Shown here in pieces: positions 9,448-18,468 of a stretch of DNA of 64,000 nt; the first letter of the stretch is position 1; each line of letters opens with the position of its first letter. The translations under genes were made by a program, and so were the position numbers. The DNA comes from Salinibius halmophilus (GTDB lineage: Bacteria; Pseudomonadota; Gammaproteobacteria; Pseudomonadales; Natronospirillaceae): assembly GCF_003577475.1 (NCBI RefSeq), contig NZ_QPEP01000005.1, positions 62,001 to 126,000 on the forward strand, read 5' to 3'. Below the pieces are notes generated by a model. It made no database searches. It was not told where the DNA came from and saw only the letters and a program-made list of their open reading frames with translations.

Positions 9448-10070
9448 CTAACGGCTTGAACAAACTGCTCCGCATCTTGTCGAAACAGGGGCAGGTATTG
9501 TTCAATTTTTTCTAGTGGCCAATCCCACCACGCGATGGCCTCTAAACGCTTAGAAATCGCTGGATCAGAAAACCTTGGTCTGAGTACCTTGGCGGGGTTA
9601 CCCACAACAATATGCCAAGCGGGCACATCTTTGGTTACCACGCTGCCTGCGCCGATGATGGCACCATTGCCAACATTAACGCCTGGCAGCAATATTGCAC
9701 CATGGCCAATCCATACATCGTGGCCAATGCGAACACTGTCTTGCTGGCGCCAGTTAAATACGCTGTCGTCTAGGTCATCTGCCATGCCATATTTACCAGC
9801 ACGATATGTAAAATGATGCTGGGAAGCGCGCCACCAAGGGTGATTACTTGGGTTGATCCTTACGGCGGCAGCAATAGAGCAGAACTTACCCACGTCGCAA
9901 TACATTAGGTTGCTGTCAGACTCAACGTAGGAATAATCGCCTAGGGTAATATTATTAAGCTTGCAGCGTTCGCCGACTTCGGTGAACACCCCAAGTGTGC
10001 AAGCATGCAGCTGTGCGCTATCACTTACGCGTCCACGCTCGGGTAGTACCTGGCTTGCTGGCTGATTCAT
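9444..10070 (-). CDS. Phosphonate-operon hexapeptide-repeat acetyltransferase
   Basis: The 208-residue protein carries left-handed beta-helix repeats (for example [34 protein letters not shown] and [15 protein letters not shown]) and the [14 protein letters not shown] segment typical of xenobiotic/CAT-like acetyltransferases. It belongs with the transferase-hexapeptide family found in phosphonate loci. It is the last gene of the phn operon and overlaps phnP by ATGA. In E. coli the equivalent slot is held by PhnO, an unrelated GNAT acetyltransferase of aminoalkylphosphonates. An analogous acylating role here is inference. Confidence 0.85.
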   Translation of the reverse strand: MNQPASQVLPERGRVSDSAQLHACTLGVFTEVGERCKLNNITLGDYSYVESDSNLMYCDVGKFCSIAAAVRINPSNHPWWRASQHHFTYRAGKYGMADDLDDSVFNWRQQDSVRIGHDVWIGHGAILLPGVNVGNGAIIGAGSVVTKDVPAWHIVVGNPAKVLRPRFSDPAISKRLEAIAWWDWPLEKIEQYLPLFRQDAEQFVQAVS

Positions 10071-10816
10071 AATTCAAATTCCTGCTGGTCGTTTACAATG
10101 AAAAAGCGGTCGCTGAAAAACTCTGGATGCTGTTCAGTCCACTCTAGCGCCTCGTGTGAAAGGTGAATAAGCCCCATATAGATAGGCTGTAGCTGTTCGA
10201 ACAGGGCTTTGCTCATCAATATATCGTTGTGGCCCCCTTGGCTTTCGCCCGGTGGATGACTGCTATCGATAAGCACTAAATAGAGATTGCGCGCGAGTAA
10301 CCACTGGCGGGTGTCTTCTGGCAGACCATAGGTATCAGTTAAATAAGCAATGATTTGCCCTTGATACTCAAAGGCGTAGCCAAACGTTGGTCGACTATGA
10401 TTAAGAGGGAGGGGGGTGATGTTGACCCCAAACCAATCAAAGGTTTGAAACGCTTTGAGGGCTGGGGCAAAGTGAAAGAGGCCTGGGTGTTTAAATAGGT
10501 CATCACAGCCAACCTCATCGTTTGGGCCGTATACTGGAATGCGTCCAACCCCCCAGCGCATATCAAACATCTGCATGACATGATCCATGTGATAGTGCGT
10601 TAGCAGCACTCGCTCGATATCGGTAGGGGCGTAACGGCTCGCCAGCTCTGGATGGTTTACATCGACTAGCAAGCGTTTGCCATTGTGCTCTACCATTGCT
10701 GAGGTTTTTTGCCGTTGTAGGTGACTATAAACACGCGCTTTCGTGCACACCGTACAGTGACAACCATAAACTGGCACCCCAGCAGTGTTGGCGGTGCCAA
10801 GCTGAGTTAATTTCAT
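10067..10816 (-). CDS. phnP: Phosphoribosyl 1,2-cyclic phosphate phosphodiesterase PhnP
   Basis: PhnP opens the 5-phosphoribosyl 1,2-cyclic phosphate released by C-P lyase to ribose 1,5-bisphosphate. It is a metallo-beta-lactamase fold enzyme. The metal motif HYHMDH is visible (about residues 75-80), with further ligands in HSRPTFG and LIHLSHEAL. The N-terminal [13 protein letters not shown] matches the extra structural zinc site of PhnP. Length is 249, against 252 in E. coli. It overlaps phnN and the acetyltransferase by ATGA junctions. Confidence 0.95.
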   Translation of the reverse strand: MKLTQLGTANTAGVPVYGCHCTVCTKARVYSHLQRQKTSAMVEHNGKRLLVDVNHPELASRYAPTDIERVLLTHYHMDHVMQMFDMRWGVGRIPVYGPNDEVGCDDLFKHPGLFHFAPALKAFQTFDWFGVNITPLPLNHSRPTFGYAFEYQGQIIAYLTDTYGLPEDTRQWLLARNLYLVLIDSSHPPGESQGGHNDILMSKALFEQLQPIYMGLIHLSHEALEWTEQHPEFFSDRFFIVNDQQEFEL

Positions 10817-11364
10817 AGGCTTGTGGCTCCTTGCCAGATGTCACTTTGCTGAATGAATTGATCGAGACTTTCGGTAATGCTGCCGTTGTTGTTAATTCTA
10901 ATAACGTCATTGTGTGGCAGAGTAAATTGCGCATGGCGCTCAAGGCGTGCTTGTATTTCGCTGGTCGATTCGCGCCCGCGTTGGTGCAGCCGCTGGGCCA
11001 ATACGTCAGTGGCTACATCTACCCAAACACCCTGCAAACGGCTGCCATAGTCTTGTTTGGCTTGCTCATAATACGCCCGAGAGCCGTTGACTAAAACGGG
11101 TACACTTTGCCATTGGTCAATTTCGCAGCCAATGCCATAGTACAGGCCGTTGGCCTGCCAATGCATGGCAAATAAGCCAAGGCGTAAGCGCAATTGAAAC
11201 TCGCTCACTGACAACTCGATATGATTTTCGCTGCCAGCATCGCTAGCGCGGGTAATGTAACGCGGTGCGACCAACAGCTCACCTTCAAACTGCTTGCGAA
11301 CCGCATGAATTAGGCTGTCTTTACCACTGCCAGAGGCGCCCATAAAGTAATAAATCTTGGCCAT
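10813..11364 (-). CDS. phnN: Ribose 1,5-bisphosphate phosphokinase PhnN
   Basis: PhnN phosphorylates ribose 1,5-bisphosphate to PRPP, the last step returning the sugar from C-P lyase to metabolism. The 183-residue protein resembles guanylate kinases. The P-loop GASGSGKDS lies at residues 9-17 and RYITRASDAGSE contains the acceptor-side arginines. The gene starts immediately at the stop of phnM (TAATG overlap) and ends in an ATGA overlap with phnP. Confidence 0.95.
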   Translation of the reverse strand: MAKIYYFMGASGSGKDSLIHAVRKQFEGELLVAPRYITRASDAGSENHIELSVSEFQLRLRLGLFAMHWQANGLYYGIGCEIDQWQSVPVLVNGSRAYYEQAKQDYGSRLQGVWVDVATDVLAQRLHQRGRESTSEIQARLERHAQFTLPHNDVIRINNNGSITESLDQFIQQSDIWQGATSL

Positions 11365-12500
11365 TAGAACACTCGCTTACCGCGCCTGTAGGCGTGTTCA
11401 ACATAAGGCTGGCTAGCGTGACGTTTAACAAGTATTAGGTCAGCCTGCTTGCCAATAGCCAGTTCACCTCGGTCTTCTAGCCCAAGTGTGTTCGCTGCAT
11501 TCAATGTGGCAAGTCGGGTCGCATCCGCCAAGGTATGGGGCGTGTCTTGATCATCGGCAAGCTGGAAAATCGCATCCAGCAGGCTATGAGGGAAATAATC
11601 CGACGACAATAAATCCAAAACGCCAGCTTGTGCCAGTGATTTGGCAGCAATGTTGCCCGAATGTGAGCCGCCGCGAACGATATTAGGCGCGCCCATTAAC
11701 ACCTTCATGCCATGCTGATGTGAGCGTGTGGCGGCCGCCAACGTCGTTGGGAATTCTGCCATCTTGGCCCCCAAGCTTGCTGACTCATCAGCATGTTCAT
11801 CGGTGGCGTCATCATGGCTGGCAAGCGCGATACCATGCGCTTTACAGAGGTTAGCAATCGCTAAGCGATTGCGTTGCGAGTACTTCGCTGAGCGGGCGCG
11901 CTGCTCAGCTTCAAATGCTTGCATTTCAATGTCGCTGTAACCGTATTTGCCTTGGTAGTAGGTGCGGTACTTGTCAAGATTTACAAATTGGCGTTGACCA
12001 GGTGAATGATCCATCACTGAGATCATTTTCAGGTTTGCCATGCCAACGAAAGCCTGCGCTTGTTCGGCGGTATCCTCGTTGGGTAATTCACAGCGCACGT
12101 GCAGCAAATGCTCAGCGCGATTAACGCCGCGGTTCTCACTTTCGGTAACCGTTTTGACCATATCTGCCACAATGTTTTGGCGCGTACCCCCATCGCGTAC
12201 ATCGCCAATGGCCACAGCATCGAGTACCGTGGTGATGCCACTGCCAATAAGCTGCTTATCGTGGGCAGACATAGCAGAGAAGGGCGGCCAGCTGACTTTT
12301 GGCCTTGGGGTGAAATACTTCTCTAAGTTATCTGTATGAAGCTCAATTAAGCCTGGCATTAGCCAGGCACCTTCGCCATCAACGGTGTTTGCAAGGTGGC
12401 ATTTGCCTGTGTCGATACGGTGGATTAAGCCATTTTTGACCTCAATGCTGCCATCCATTACCTCATTGGCTAGCACTAATTTAACATTACTGATGATCAT
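11364..12500 (-). CDS. phnM: Ribose 1-methylphosphonate 5-triphosphate diphosphatase PhnM
   Basis: PhnM removes pyrophosphate from the phosphonylated ribose triphosphate made by PhnGHIL, giving the substrate of PhnJ. It is an amidohydrolase-fold enzyme. The metal motif is visible as [11 protein letters not shown] (about residues 54-64), with further ligands in SHDDATDEH and [12 protein letters not shown]. At 378 residues it equals E. coli PhnM. The start overlaps the phnL stop (ATGA). Confidence 0.96.
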   Translation of the reverse strand: MIISNVKLVLANEVMDGSIEVKNGLIHRIDTGKCHLANTVDGEGAWLMPGLIELHTDNLEKYFTPRPKVSWPPFSAMSAHDKQLIGSGITTVLDAVAIGDVRDGGTRQNIVADMVKTVTESENRGVNRAEHLLHVRCELPNEDTAEQAQAFVGMANLKMISVMDHSPGQRQFVNLDKYRTYYQGKYGYSDIEMQAFEAEQRARSAKYSQRNRLAIANLCKAHGIALASHDDATDEHADESASLGAKMAEFPTTLAAATRSHQHGMKVLMGAPNIVRGGSHSGNIAAKSLAQAGVLDLLSSDYFPHSLLDAIFQLADDQDTPHTLADATRLATLNAANTLGLEDRGELAIGKQADLILVKRHASQPYVEHAYRRGKRVF

Positions 12501-13186
12501 GAGTTCGCTCCCTGCGCGGCAAGATGATACAGACGGTCGGCGACGCGGTTGCGCACATAGGCATCATGAAAAATGCCAACGATTGCAGCACCGCGCTGTT
12601 TGGCTTGCTCAATCAGCTCAATGACGACTTCGCGGTTTTGCTCATCTAGTGACGCGGTTGGCTCATCGAGTAGTAAAATCGGGTGATCAACAACAAAACC
12701 ACTAGCAATATTGACCCGCTGCTGCTCGCCGCCAGAAAACGTGGCGGGTGCGAGGTGCCAAAGTGATTCTGGCACGTTGAGCCTAGCGAGCATTTCTTCG
12801 CTACGCTGTTTTGCCTGCGCTCGGCTCAGTCCAGCTTCTATGGCGGGTTGCATCACAATTTCTAGCGCTGTGGTGCGTGGAATAACGCGTAAAAACTGAC
12901 TGACCCAACCGAGTGTTTGGCGGCGCAGGGCAATCATGGTGCGTGGTTCAATGCCAGCAAGCTCAAGCCATTGACCTTGATGCCTAACTTGTACTGAACC
13001 TTGCTCGATTAAATAGTTGCCATATAGGCTTCGCAGTAACGTAGATTTACCTGAGCCAGATGGCCCGTGTAACACCACGCACTCGCCTGCCGCCACTGAA
13101 AAACTTGCTTGTTGTAACACCGATAGTTCAACACCACCTTGGTTGTGCAAGGTGAACTGTTTGCTGACTTGATTAACTCGAATCAT
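12497..13186 (-). CDS. phnL: C-P lyase ABC-type ATP-binding protein PhnL
   Basis: PhnL is needed, with PhnG, PhnH and PhnI, for coupling phosphonate to ATP. Despite its ABC fold it is not a transporter subunit. Visible motifs are Walker [12 protein letters not shown], the signature SGGEQQRV and Walker [14 protein letters not shown] start it at the ATG at 13186 ([11 protein letters not shown]), which has AGGAG six bases upstream. The longer frame to 13243 adds a poor tail that overlaps phnK. The length of 229 fits E. coli PhnL (226). Confidence 0.95.
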   Translation of the reverse strand: MIRVNQVSKQFTLHNQGGVELSVLQQASFSVAAGECVVLHGPSGSGKSTLLRSLYGNYLIEQGSVQVRHQGQWLELAGIEPRTMIALRRQTLGWVSQFLRVIPRTTALEIVMQPAIEAGLSRAQAKQRSEEMLARLNVPESLWHLAPATFSGGEQQRVNIASGFVVDHPILLLDEPTASLDEQNREVVIELIEQAKQRGAAIVGIFHDAYVRNRVADRLYHLAAQGANS

Positions 13187-13199
13187 TTCCGTCTCCTGT

Positions 13200-13976
13200 T
13201 CACTGTTGCAGAACCGACGACACAAGAAGCTGTGTGTAGGCATGTTGAGGGTCGTCGAGCACTTGGTCGGTTAAGCCCGTTTCGACAATCTCACTGTTTT
13301 TCATCACGACTAAGCGGTCTGCCAGTAGGCGAGCTACACCTAGATCATGCGTGACGATAATGACCGCAAGGTTAAGCTCTTGCACTAAGCGGCGCATCAA
13401 ATCGAGCAACTTAGCTTGTACAGATACATCCAAACCACCGGTTGGCTCGTCCATAAAAATTAAGCTCGGTTCGGTGACGAGGTTGCGGGCAATTTGCAAG
13501 CGTTGCTGCATGCCCCCTGAGTAGGTGAGCGGCGTGTCATCAATGCGGTCGATATCAATTTCAACGTCTGCTAGCCATTGGCTTGCCCGAGCTCTAATAT
13601 CACCATAGTGGCGGCTGCCGACTGCCATAAGGCGCTCACCAATGTTGCCGCCTGCACTAACGCGAGGGCGCAAGCCATCCAATGGATGCTGGTGCACTAC
13701 CCCAAGTTCGCTGCGCAGCAAATGGCGGCGTTTAGACTCACTCACTTGAAATAAAGAGTGCACTTGCTGGTTGCGATCACGGTAGAGCACCTCTCCTACG
13801 TCGGGTTGCTCACGACCAGATATCACGCGCAATAGGGTTGATTTGCCCGAACCAGACTCACCCACGATGCCTAAAACTTCACCTGGGTATAGGTCGAAGC
13901 TAATGTTTTGGCAGCCTTTGTTTGGCTGATACAACTTGCTGATTTGCTTAACTTGCAATAAGGCTTGATCAGTCAC
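13200..13976 (-). CDS. phnK: C-P lyase ABC-type ATP-binding protein PhnK
   Basis: PhnK is an ABC-fold protein that docks on the C-P lyase core (PhnGHIJ) and is required for phosphonate breakdown. It has Walker [12 protein letters not shown], signature YSGGMQQRL, Walker [13 protein letters not shown] and the switch histidine in IIVTHDLG. I chose a GTG start at 13976 because AGGAGG lies six bases before it, the product is then 258 residues (E. coli 252), and it begins [11 protein letters not shown]. This start overlaps the phnJ stop by eight bases. The surrounding junction repeats the phnI/phnJ junction almost exactly. Confidence 0.93.
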   Translation of the reverse strand: MTDQALLQVKQISKLYQPNKGCQNISFDLYPGEVLGIVGESGSGKSTLLRVISGREQPDVGEVLYRDRNQQVHSLFQVSESKRRHLLRSELGVVHQHPLDGLRPRVSAGGNIGERLMAVGSRHYGDIRARASQWLADVEIDIDRIDDTPLTYSGGMQQRLQIARNLVTEPSLIFMDEPTGGLDVSVQAKLLDLMRRLVQELNLAVIIVTHDLGVARLLADRLVVMKNSEIVETGLTDQVLDDPQHAYTQLLVSSVLQQ

Positions 13977-14811
13977 GGTTCGCCTCCTGTTGCTGGCGGC
14001 AGTAATCGGTATCTGAACAGATGAATTGGCGTGTGCCTCGATCATCGAGCACGACTTCATCTAAGAAACTATCTTGTGCACCACAAATGGCGCACGGCTC
14101 ATCCCAGGATTGCACTTCAAATGGGTGATCTTCGAAATCTAAGCTGCTTACCTGGGTATAGGGTGGAATCGCATAGATACGCTTTTCTCGACCGGCACCA
14201 AACAACTGCAAAGCTGGGCTTTGATGCATTTTAGGGTTGTCGAATTTTGGAATTGGTGAGGGGTCCATGATGTAGTGCGCATTGACCTTCACTGGGTAGG
14301 CGTAGGCCGTGGCAATATGGCCATAGCGGGCAATATCTTCATAGAGCTTCACATGCATCACACCGTATTCTTGCAGCGCATGCATTAGTCTTGTTTCGGT
14401 TTCACGTGGCTCAATAAAGCGCAACGGTTCTGGAATGGGTACTTGATACACCAGTATCTGCCCAGCCTGCAGTGGTGACTCGGGGATGCGGTGGCGGGTT
14501 TGAATAATACTGGCTTCACTCGTGACTTCGGTGGTCTTGGCTTGTGCTAGGGTTTGAAAGAACTTGCGAATGGATACCGCGTTAGTGGTATCGTCGGCCC
14601 CTTGGTCGATGACTTTTAGGGTGTCTTGCTTGCCAATGACAGCGCACGTGACTTGCATGCCTCCGGTTCCCCAGCCATATGGCATTGGCATCTCGCGGCT
14701 GGCAAATGGAATTTGAAAGCCAGGAATGGCAACGGCCTTGAGAATACTGCGGCGCAGCATGCGTTTGGTTTGTTCATCTAAATAAGCATAGTTATAGGCT
14801 TGATCAGTCAT
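13969..14811 (-). CDS. phnJ: C-P lyase radical-SAM catalytic subunit PhnJ
   Basis: PhnJ cleaves the carbon-phosphorus bond of ribose 1-phosphonate 5-phosphate using S-adenosylmethionine and a [4Fe-4S] cluster. The unusual cluster motif CX2CX21C is intact at C240, C243 and C265, followed by the proposed thiyl-radical cysteine C271. These correspond to C241/C244/C266/C272 of the E. coli enzyme. Length is 280. It overlaps both phnI and phnK by eight bases, consistent with translational coupling of core subunits. Confidence 0.97.
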   Translation of the reverse strand: MTDQAYNYAYLDEQTKRMLRRSILKAVAIPGFQIPFASREMPMPYGWGTGGMQVTCAVIGKQDTLKVIDQGADDTTNAVSIRKFFQTLAQAKTTEVTSEASIIQTRHRIPESPLQAGQILVYQVPIPEPLRFIEPRETETRLMHALQEYGVMHVKLYEDIARYGHIATAYAYPVKVNAHYIMDPSPIPKFDNPKMHQSPALQLFGAGREKRIYAIPPYTQVSSLDFEDHPFEVQSWDEPCAICGAQDSFLDEVVLDDRGTRQFICSDTDYCRQQQEANRD

Positions 14812-15880
14812 GACAGGCCTCCTGAAATTCAGCTTGCAGCTGGCGAATTAACGCCAGTTCACTTTGAAAATCGACGTAGTGCGGTAATTTAAGGTGGGAA
14901 ACAAAACCCGCTGCTTCAACATTGTCGCTATGGGCGAGAACAAACTCTTCGTCTTGCGCTGGGCTGCTGACCGGCTCGTTGTAGACGCGCGTCATAAGGG
15001 CACGATCGAGCAATGACATGGCCATGGCTTTGCGTTCGCTAAAGCCAAATGCCAGGCCATAACCGCGGGTAAATTTAGGTTTGCTTTTTTTATCACCGGT
15101 AAAGCCAGTAATCATTTGGCACTCAGTCACTTCAATGCTGCCTATCTCAATGGCAAAGCCAAGCTCTTCTGGCACTACCGAGACGGTCACTTGGCCTTGG
15201 CGAATTTCACCGGCAAATGGGTGATTGCGCCCATAACCACGTTGGGTGGAATAACCCAGGGCTAATAAATAACCTTCATCGCCGCGGGCAAGTTGTTGCA
15301 GGCGCTCACTGCGACTTGCTGGGAAGGTTGGTGGCTCACTGGTGATGTCACCAGGTGGGGTTTGGTCGTCTTCTTCAAGCACTAACAAACCAAGCTTTTC
15401 TAGGATCTGACAGACACTGGCGAACTCTGGTTTGTCGTCGCTGAGCACTTCTTTAAGCTCGGTTTGTTCACTTGGACTAAGCAGTGAGAAGTCTAACAAG
15501 CGGTGGCTGTAATCATAGGTTGGGCCTAAGACTTGTCCGCCAGGGATATCTTTAAACACGGCTGAAATGCGCCGTTCAATTTCTACTGAGTTGGTGTCGA
15601 TTGGTTCAAGGCTAGCTAAACGCGGTAGAGTAGTGCGATAAGCACGTAGGAGAAAAATTGCCTCAACCAAATCACCGCTGGCTTGCTTGATGGCCAGTGC
15701 CGCTAGGGTTTTATCGTAAACCCCCCCCTCGCACATGACTCGATCTACGGCGCCAGAAAGCTGCTTGGCAATTTGCCCCACGGCCAGCTCTGGTTCGTTG
15801 GTATCGCCGCGCCGTTTATGTGCCTGCAGTGCGTGTGCGGCATCGATGGCCTTTTCACCCCCTTTTACTGCGACGTACAT
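14804..15880 (-). CDS. phnI: C-P lyase core subunit PhnI
   Basis: PhnI is the nucleosidase-like subunit that, with PhnG, PhnH and PhnL, attaches methylphosphonate to the ribose of ATP. The start MYVAVKGGEKAIDAA is the family hallmark. Length is 358, against 354 in E. coli. The coding strand contains a run of eight identical bases (C on the plus strand, 15721-15728) within the MCEGGVYDK segment, a possible slippage site; the frame is intact here. It overlaps phnH by 16 bases and phnJ by eight. Confidence 0.97.
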   Translation of the reverse strand: MYVAVKGGEKAIDAAHALQAHKRRGDTNEPELAVGQIAKQLSGAVDRVMCEGGVYDKTLAALAIKQASGDLVEAIFLLRAYRTTLPRLASLEPIDTNSVEIERRISAVFKDIPGGQVLGPTYDYSHRLLDFSLLSPSEQTELKEVLSDDKPEFASVCQILEKLGLLVLEEDDQTPPGDITSEPPTFPASRSERLQQLARGDEGYLLALGYSTQRGYGRNHPFAGEIRQGQVTVSVVPEELGFAIEIGSIEVTECQMITGFTGDKKSKPKFTRGYGLAFGFSERKAMAMSLLDRALMTRVYNEPVSSPAQDEEFVLAHSDNVEAAGFVSHLKLPHYVDFQSELALIRQLQAEFQEACHD

Positions 15881-16467
15881 ACCGCCTCCTTATCAACTTG
15901 GGTAGAGCGCGCTAGGGCGCACACTTGGGTTTTGCTGAAGAAAAACGTGTCATAGCCAAGCGGAAACTGCTGGTGATTGACTTGCAGCATGGCAACTTGC
16001 GCATCCGTTAACTTAGCGATTGCCAGCTGCCTGGTGGTTTGAATGCCAGGCCCTTGCAGGTGCAAGTGAGTACCTTGGCCAAAGGTGTCTACCTGAACAA
16101 AGAATGTGCAATTAAGCTGAGGTTGAGCTTCGTCACCAATTTTGAACTCTCGCATGTTGGTGAACTCTGCCAATGTCAGCAGGGCAAAATCGGCTAGGTA
16201 AGGCTCAGCGACAAGGGTGCAGCCACAATGGAACACGAGATTCGCGCGCACAGATTCTTGGTTGAGTGCATGGCTTAGATACACAGAGGTTGTGTTATCA
16301 CAAAGTGTTAGGGTGGCTGCCGTCAAACTTGCGCCAAGGGGCGCGAACTGCATACCTTGATCTAAACCATGGATAGTGCCTGGTTCTGCGATAGCGGTTA
16401 AAAGCGTGCGAAAACTCTGCTGAGCGCTATGGACTGGGTCACTGAAACTTGCGGTGATGTGGTTCAT
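15865..16467 (-). CDS. phnH: C-P lyase core subunit PhnH
   Basis: PhnH (200 residues, E. coli 194) is a PLP-transferase-fold protein without PLP that forms part of the PhnGHIJ core. The N-terminal SDPVHSAQQSFRTLLTA and the central segment HCGCTLV agree with the family. ATGA overlap with phnG and a 16-base overlap with phnI show tight translational coupling. Confidence 0.95.
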   Translation of the reverse strand: MNHITASFSDPVHSAQQSFRTLLTAIAEPGTIHGLDQGMQFAPLGASLTAATLTLCDNTTSVYLSHALNQESVRANLVFHCGCTLVAEPYLADFALLTLAEFTNMREFKIGDEAQPQLNCTFFVQVDTFGQGTHLHLQGPGIQTTRQLAIAKLTDAQVAMLQVNHQQFPLGYDTFFFSKTQVCALARSTQVDKEAVCTSQ

Positions 16468-16907
16468 TCACTTTCTCCTCGTACCAGCGTAAAGAAATCA
16501 ACCTTAGTGGCCTGTGTGCGTGCACGTGCCTGAGCTAGATTTGTTTGGCGCGCACTGGCTAACGGCTTAATCACCGCTTGCTGGATGTTGTCGTGGTGCT
16601 GGGTTTGCAGCAGCGCATCAAGTAAGGCAATGCGTAAACAATGGTCGTGGTCGCGCCCTAAAACGTAACCGACACCCATTTCGCCGCTTGGCAAGCGGAT
16701 GACAGCGCGAGTCATTGTGGCATCACCGATATTAAAGGCGTTGCCAGAGCCGCCCATGCGCCCACGAACTTGTGCAAGGCCACTTTCTGGCTGGCGCAGT
16801 ACTTCGTACTCAGTCGTTAGATTGAGCTGTTGCCAGTACTGAGCAAGTTGCTGCGGCTGGCTGTGCGCTAGCGTGGACAGCCATGCTTGTCGATCTTCTG
16901 TATTCAT
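16464..16907 (-). CDS. phnG: C-P lyase core subunit PhnG
   Basis: PhnG (147 residues, E. coli 150) is a small subunit of the C-P lyase core. The motif VRGRMGGSGNAFNIGDATMTRAV (seen at about residues 47-69) is strongly conserved in PhnG, as is GYVLGRDHDH. The start codon overlaps the phnF stop as TAATG. Confidence 0.95.
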   Translation of the reverse strand: MNTEDRQAWLSTLAHSQPQQLAQYWQQLNLTTEYEVLRQPESGLAQVRGRMGGSGNAFNIGDATMTRAVIRLPSGEMGVGYVLGRDHDHCLRIALLDALLQTQHHDNIQQAVIKPLASARQTNLAQARARTQATKVDFFTLVRGESE

Positions 16908-17602
16908 TAATGCTCCAATTGAATCTCAACCAAGTCTGATCTGGTGTGGGCTCTTGAATATTCAGCGACTTGCCCCGTGCTTGGTATGACATTGATGGTT
17001 TTTAAAACGAGTAGTGGGGTGCGCGAACAAACGCCGAGTTGCTCGCAGCATTGGCGCTTGGGTAGCTTGGCGCTTACCTTCGTTTCTTGGCGTTGCAAGA
17101 CCACTTGGTATTGCTCGGCGATGAACTTATGCAGTGAGCCATGAGCGAAGTGTTTAAGCGCTGGCCACCATTGGCTAACTGGCAAATAGTGGTCAATTAG
17201 GGTAAGTGGCGTGCCATTTACCTTGCGCAATGTCACCATATGCATGACTTGGCTTTCTTCATCGATCGCCAATATTTCCGCTAACTTTTTGGTTGCAGGA
17301 ATCATTCGTCGACTAATGACCTTGGCACTTGGCAAGCTGCCTTGCTCAAGAAGGTTATCGGTGAACTTGGCTTTTCGATGCAGCGGGTAAACATAGGGTG
17401 TACTGCGCACACGCGTACCACGCCCTTGCTGGCGATCAATTAAGCCAGAAAATGCCAACTCATCGAGCGCTCGGCGAATCGTGTGTCGATTAACGCCGAA
17501 ACGCGCGGCCATACTGGCTTCACTAGCAAGTAAATCGCCTGGCGAGTGGTGTTGGCGAATGTCGTGCTCAAGCGCGTTGGCAATGTCTAAGTACTTGCGC
17601 AT
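16907..17602 (-). CDS. phnF: GntR/HutC-family phosphonate regulator PhnF
   Basis: The N-terminal winged helix (about residues 5-70; ARFGVNRHTIRRALDELAF is the recognition region) is followed by a UTRA effector domain (about 90-228), the HutC subfamily layout. I start it at the ATG at 17602 (MRKYLDIANALEHDI), giving 231 residues, against 241 in E. coli. A longer frame to 17677 runs into phnE. An AGGT ribosome site is present. A perfect 10-bp palindrome, TGTCTAGACA, lies nine bases upstream and a close relative lies at the phnC promoter, so PhnF probably represses both itself and the whole operon. The ligand is unknown. Confidence 0.93.
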   Translation of the reverse strand: MRKYLDIANALEHDIRQHHSPGDLLASEASMAARFGVNRHTIRRALDELAFSGLIDRQQGRGTRVRSTPYVYPLHRKAKFTDNLLEQGSLPSAKVISRRMIPATKKLAEILAIDEESQVMHMVTLRKVNGTPLTLIDHYLPVSQWWPALKHFAHGSLHKFIAEQYQVVLQRQETKVSAKLPKRQCCEQLGVCSRTPLLVLKTINVIPSTGQVAEYSRAHTRSDLVEIQLEH

Positions 17603-17610
17603 AGTTGACC

Positions 17611-17620
17611 TGTCTAGACA
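17611..17620. promoter_or_regulatory. Putative PhnF operator in front of phnF
   Basis: The perfect palindrome TGTCTAGACA lies in the 34-base phnE-phnF gap, just upstream of the phnF ribosome site. It matches the GT-CTAG-AC type of site known for HutC-subfamily GntR regulators. Confidence 0.6.
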
Positions 17621-17636
17621 AGTGATGGCAAAAAAA

Positions 17637-18422
17637 TTAGATGAAACGCTTGCGAATATGCTGCGAGGCATAGTCAATCAGGCTAACGGTAACAATGATC
17701 ACCAGCATGATGGCGGCCGTCTGTTGGAACTGGAAACTGCGAATGGCTTCCCATAGCAATACGCCAATCCCCCCTGCGCCCACCATGCCAACCACGGTTG
17801 CCGAGCGAACATTAGACTCGAAACGATACAGCGCAAAGCTCACCCAAAGCGGCATAACCTGCGGCAAAACGCCATAAATAATCTCTTCCAATCGTGATGC
17901 ACCGGTTGCGCGAACGCCATCAATTGGGCCTTGTTCAATCGCCTCAACCGCTTCCGAGAAAAGTTTGGCCAACACACCTGTGGTGTGAACAAATAAAGCC
18001 AGTACACCGGCAAATGGGCCAAGTCCTACTGCGACAACAAACAACATGGCAAACACCATTTCATTGATGGCGCGGGCGGCATCCATTAGGCGGCGCAGCG
18101 GTTGGTACACCCATACTGGTACCAAATTGTCCGAGCACAAGAAGCCTAATGGCACAGACAATACAACGGCCAACAAGGTGCCCCAGATGGCAATTTGAAT
18201 GGTAATGACGGTTTCTTTTAAGTAGAGCTGCAAGTTGCCAAAATCCGGTGGGAAGAAGTCACCGGCCAGTACCGCCATGTTTTCAGCGTCTTTAACCAGC
18301 ATCCAAGGGTTCATTTCCGCCCCTTGCCAAGCCCAGGCCAGTACAAGCGCTAGCACAAATAGGCCTAGCCATTTAGCGGCCATTTGCCAGCGCGTTGGGG
18401 TTAACTCAATAGAGTGGTTCAT
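17637..18422 (-). CDS. phnE: Phosphonate ABC transporter permease PhnE
   Basis: This inner-membrane subunit of the PhnCDE importer has about six hydrophobic helices and the permease/ATPase coupling loop [22 protein letters not shown] (residues about 164-185). I prefer the ATG at 18422 (MNHSIELT), which has GGAG six bases upstream; a TTG four codons earlier is possible. Length is 261. Only one phnE is present. An 11-base gap after phnD plus a strong hairpin separates it from the binding-protein gene. Confidence 0.95.
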   Translation of the reverse strand: MNHSIELTPTRWQMAAKWLGLFVLALVLAWAWQGAEMNPWMLVKDAENMAVLAGDFFPPDFGNLQLYLKETVITIQIAIWGTLLAVVLSVPLGFLCSDNLVPVWVYQPLRRLMDAARAINEMVFAMLFVVAVGLGPFAGVLALFVHTTGVLAKLFSEAVEAIEQGPIDGVRATGASRLEEIIYGVLPQVMPLWVSFALYRFESNVRSATVVGMVGAGGIGVLLWEAIRSFQFQQTAAIMLVIIVTVSLIDYASQHIRKRFI

Positions 18423-18436
18423 AACATTCTCCAAAC

Positions 18437-18457
18437 GAGGGCAGCTTGGCTGCCCTC
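18437..18457 (-). other. Intercistronic hairpin between phnD and phnE
   Basis: GAGGGCAGC and GCTGCCCTC form a perfect 9-bp stem with a 3-base loop, 11 bases after the phnD stop. There is no T-run, so it is more likely an mRNA 3'-end stabiliser or partial attenuator. This would favour phnD over phnE, as often seen after binding-protein genes. Confidence 0.7.
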
Positions 18458-18468
18458 ATGATTTAGAA

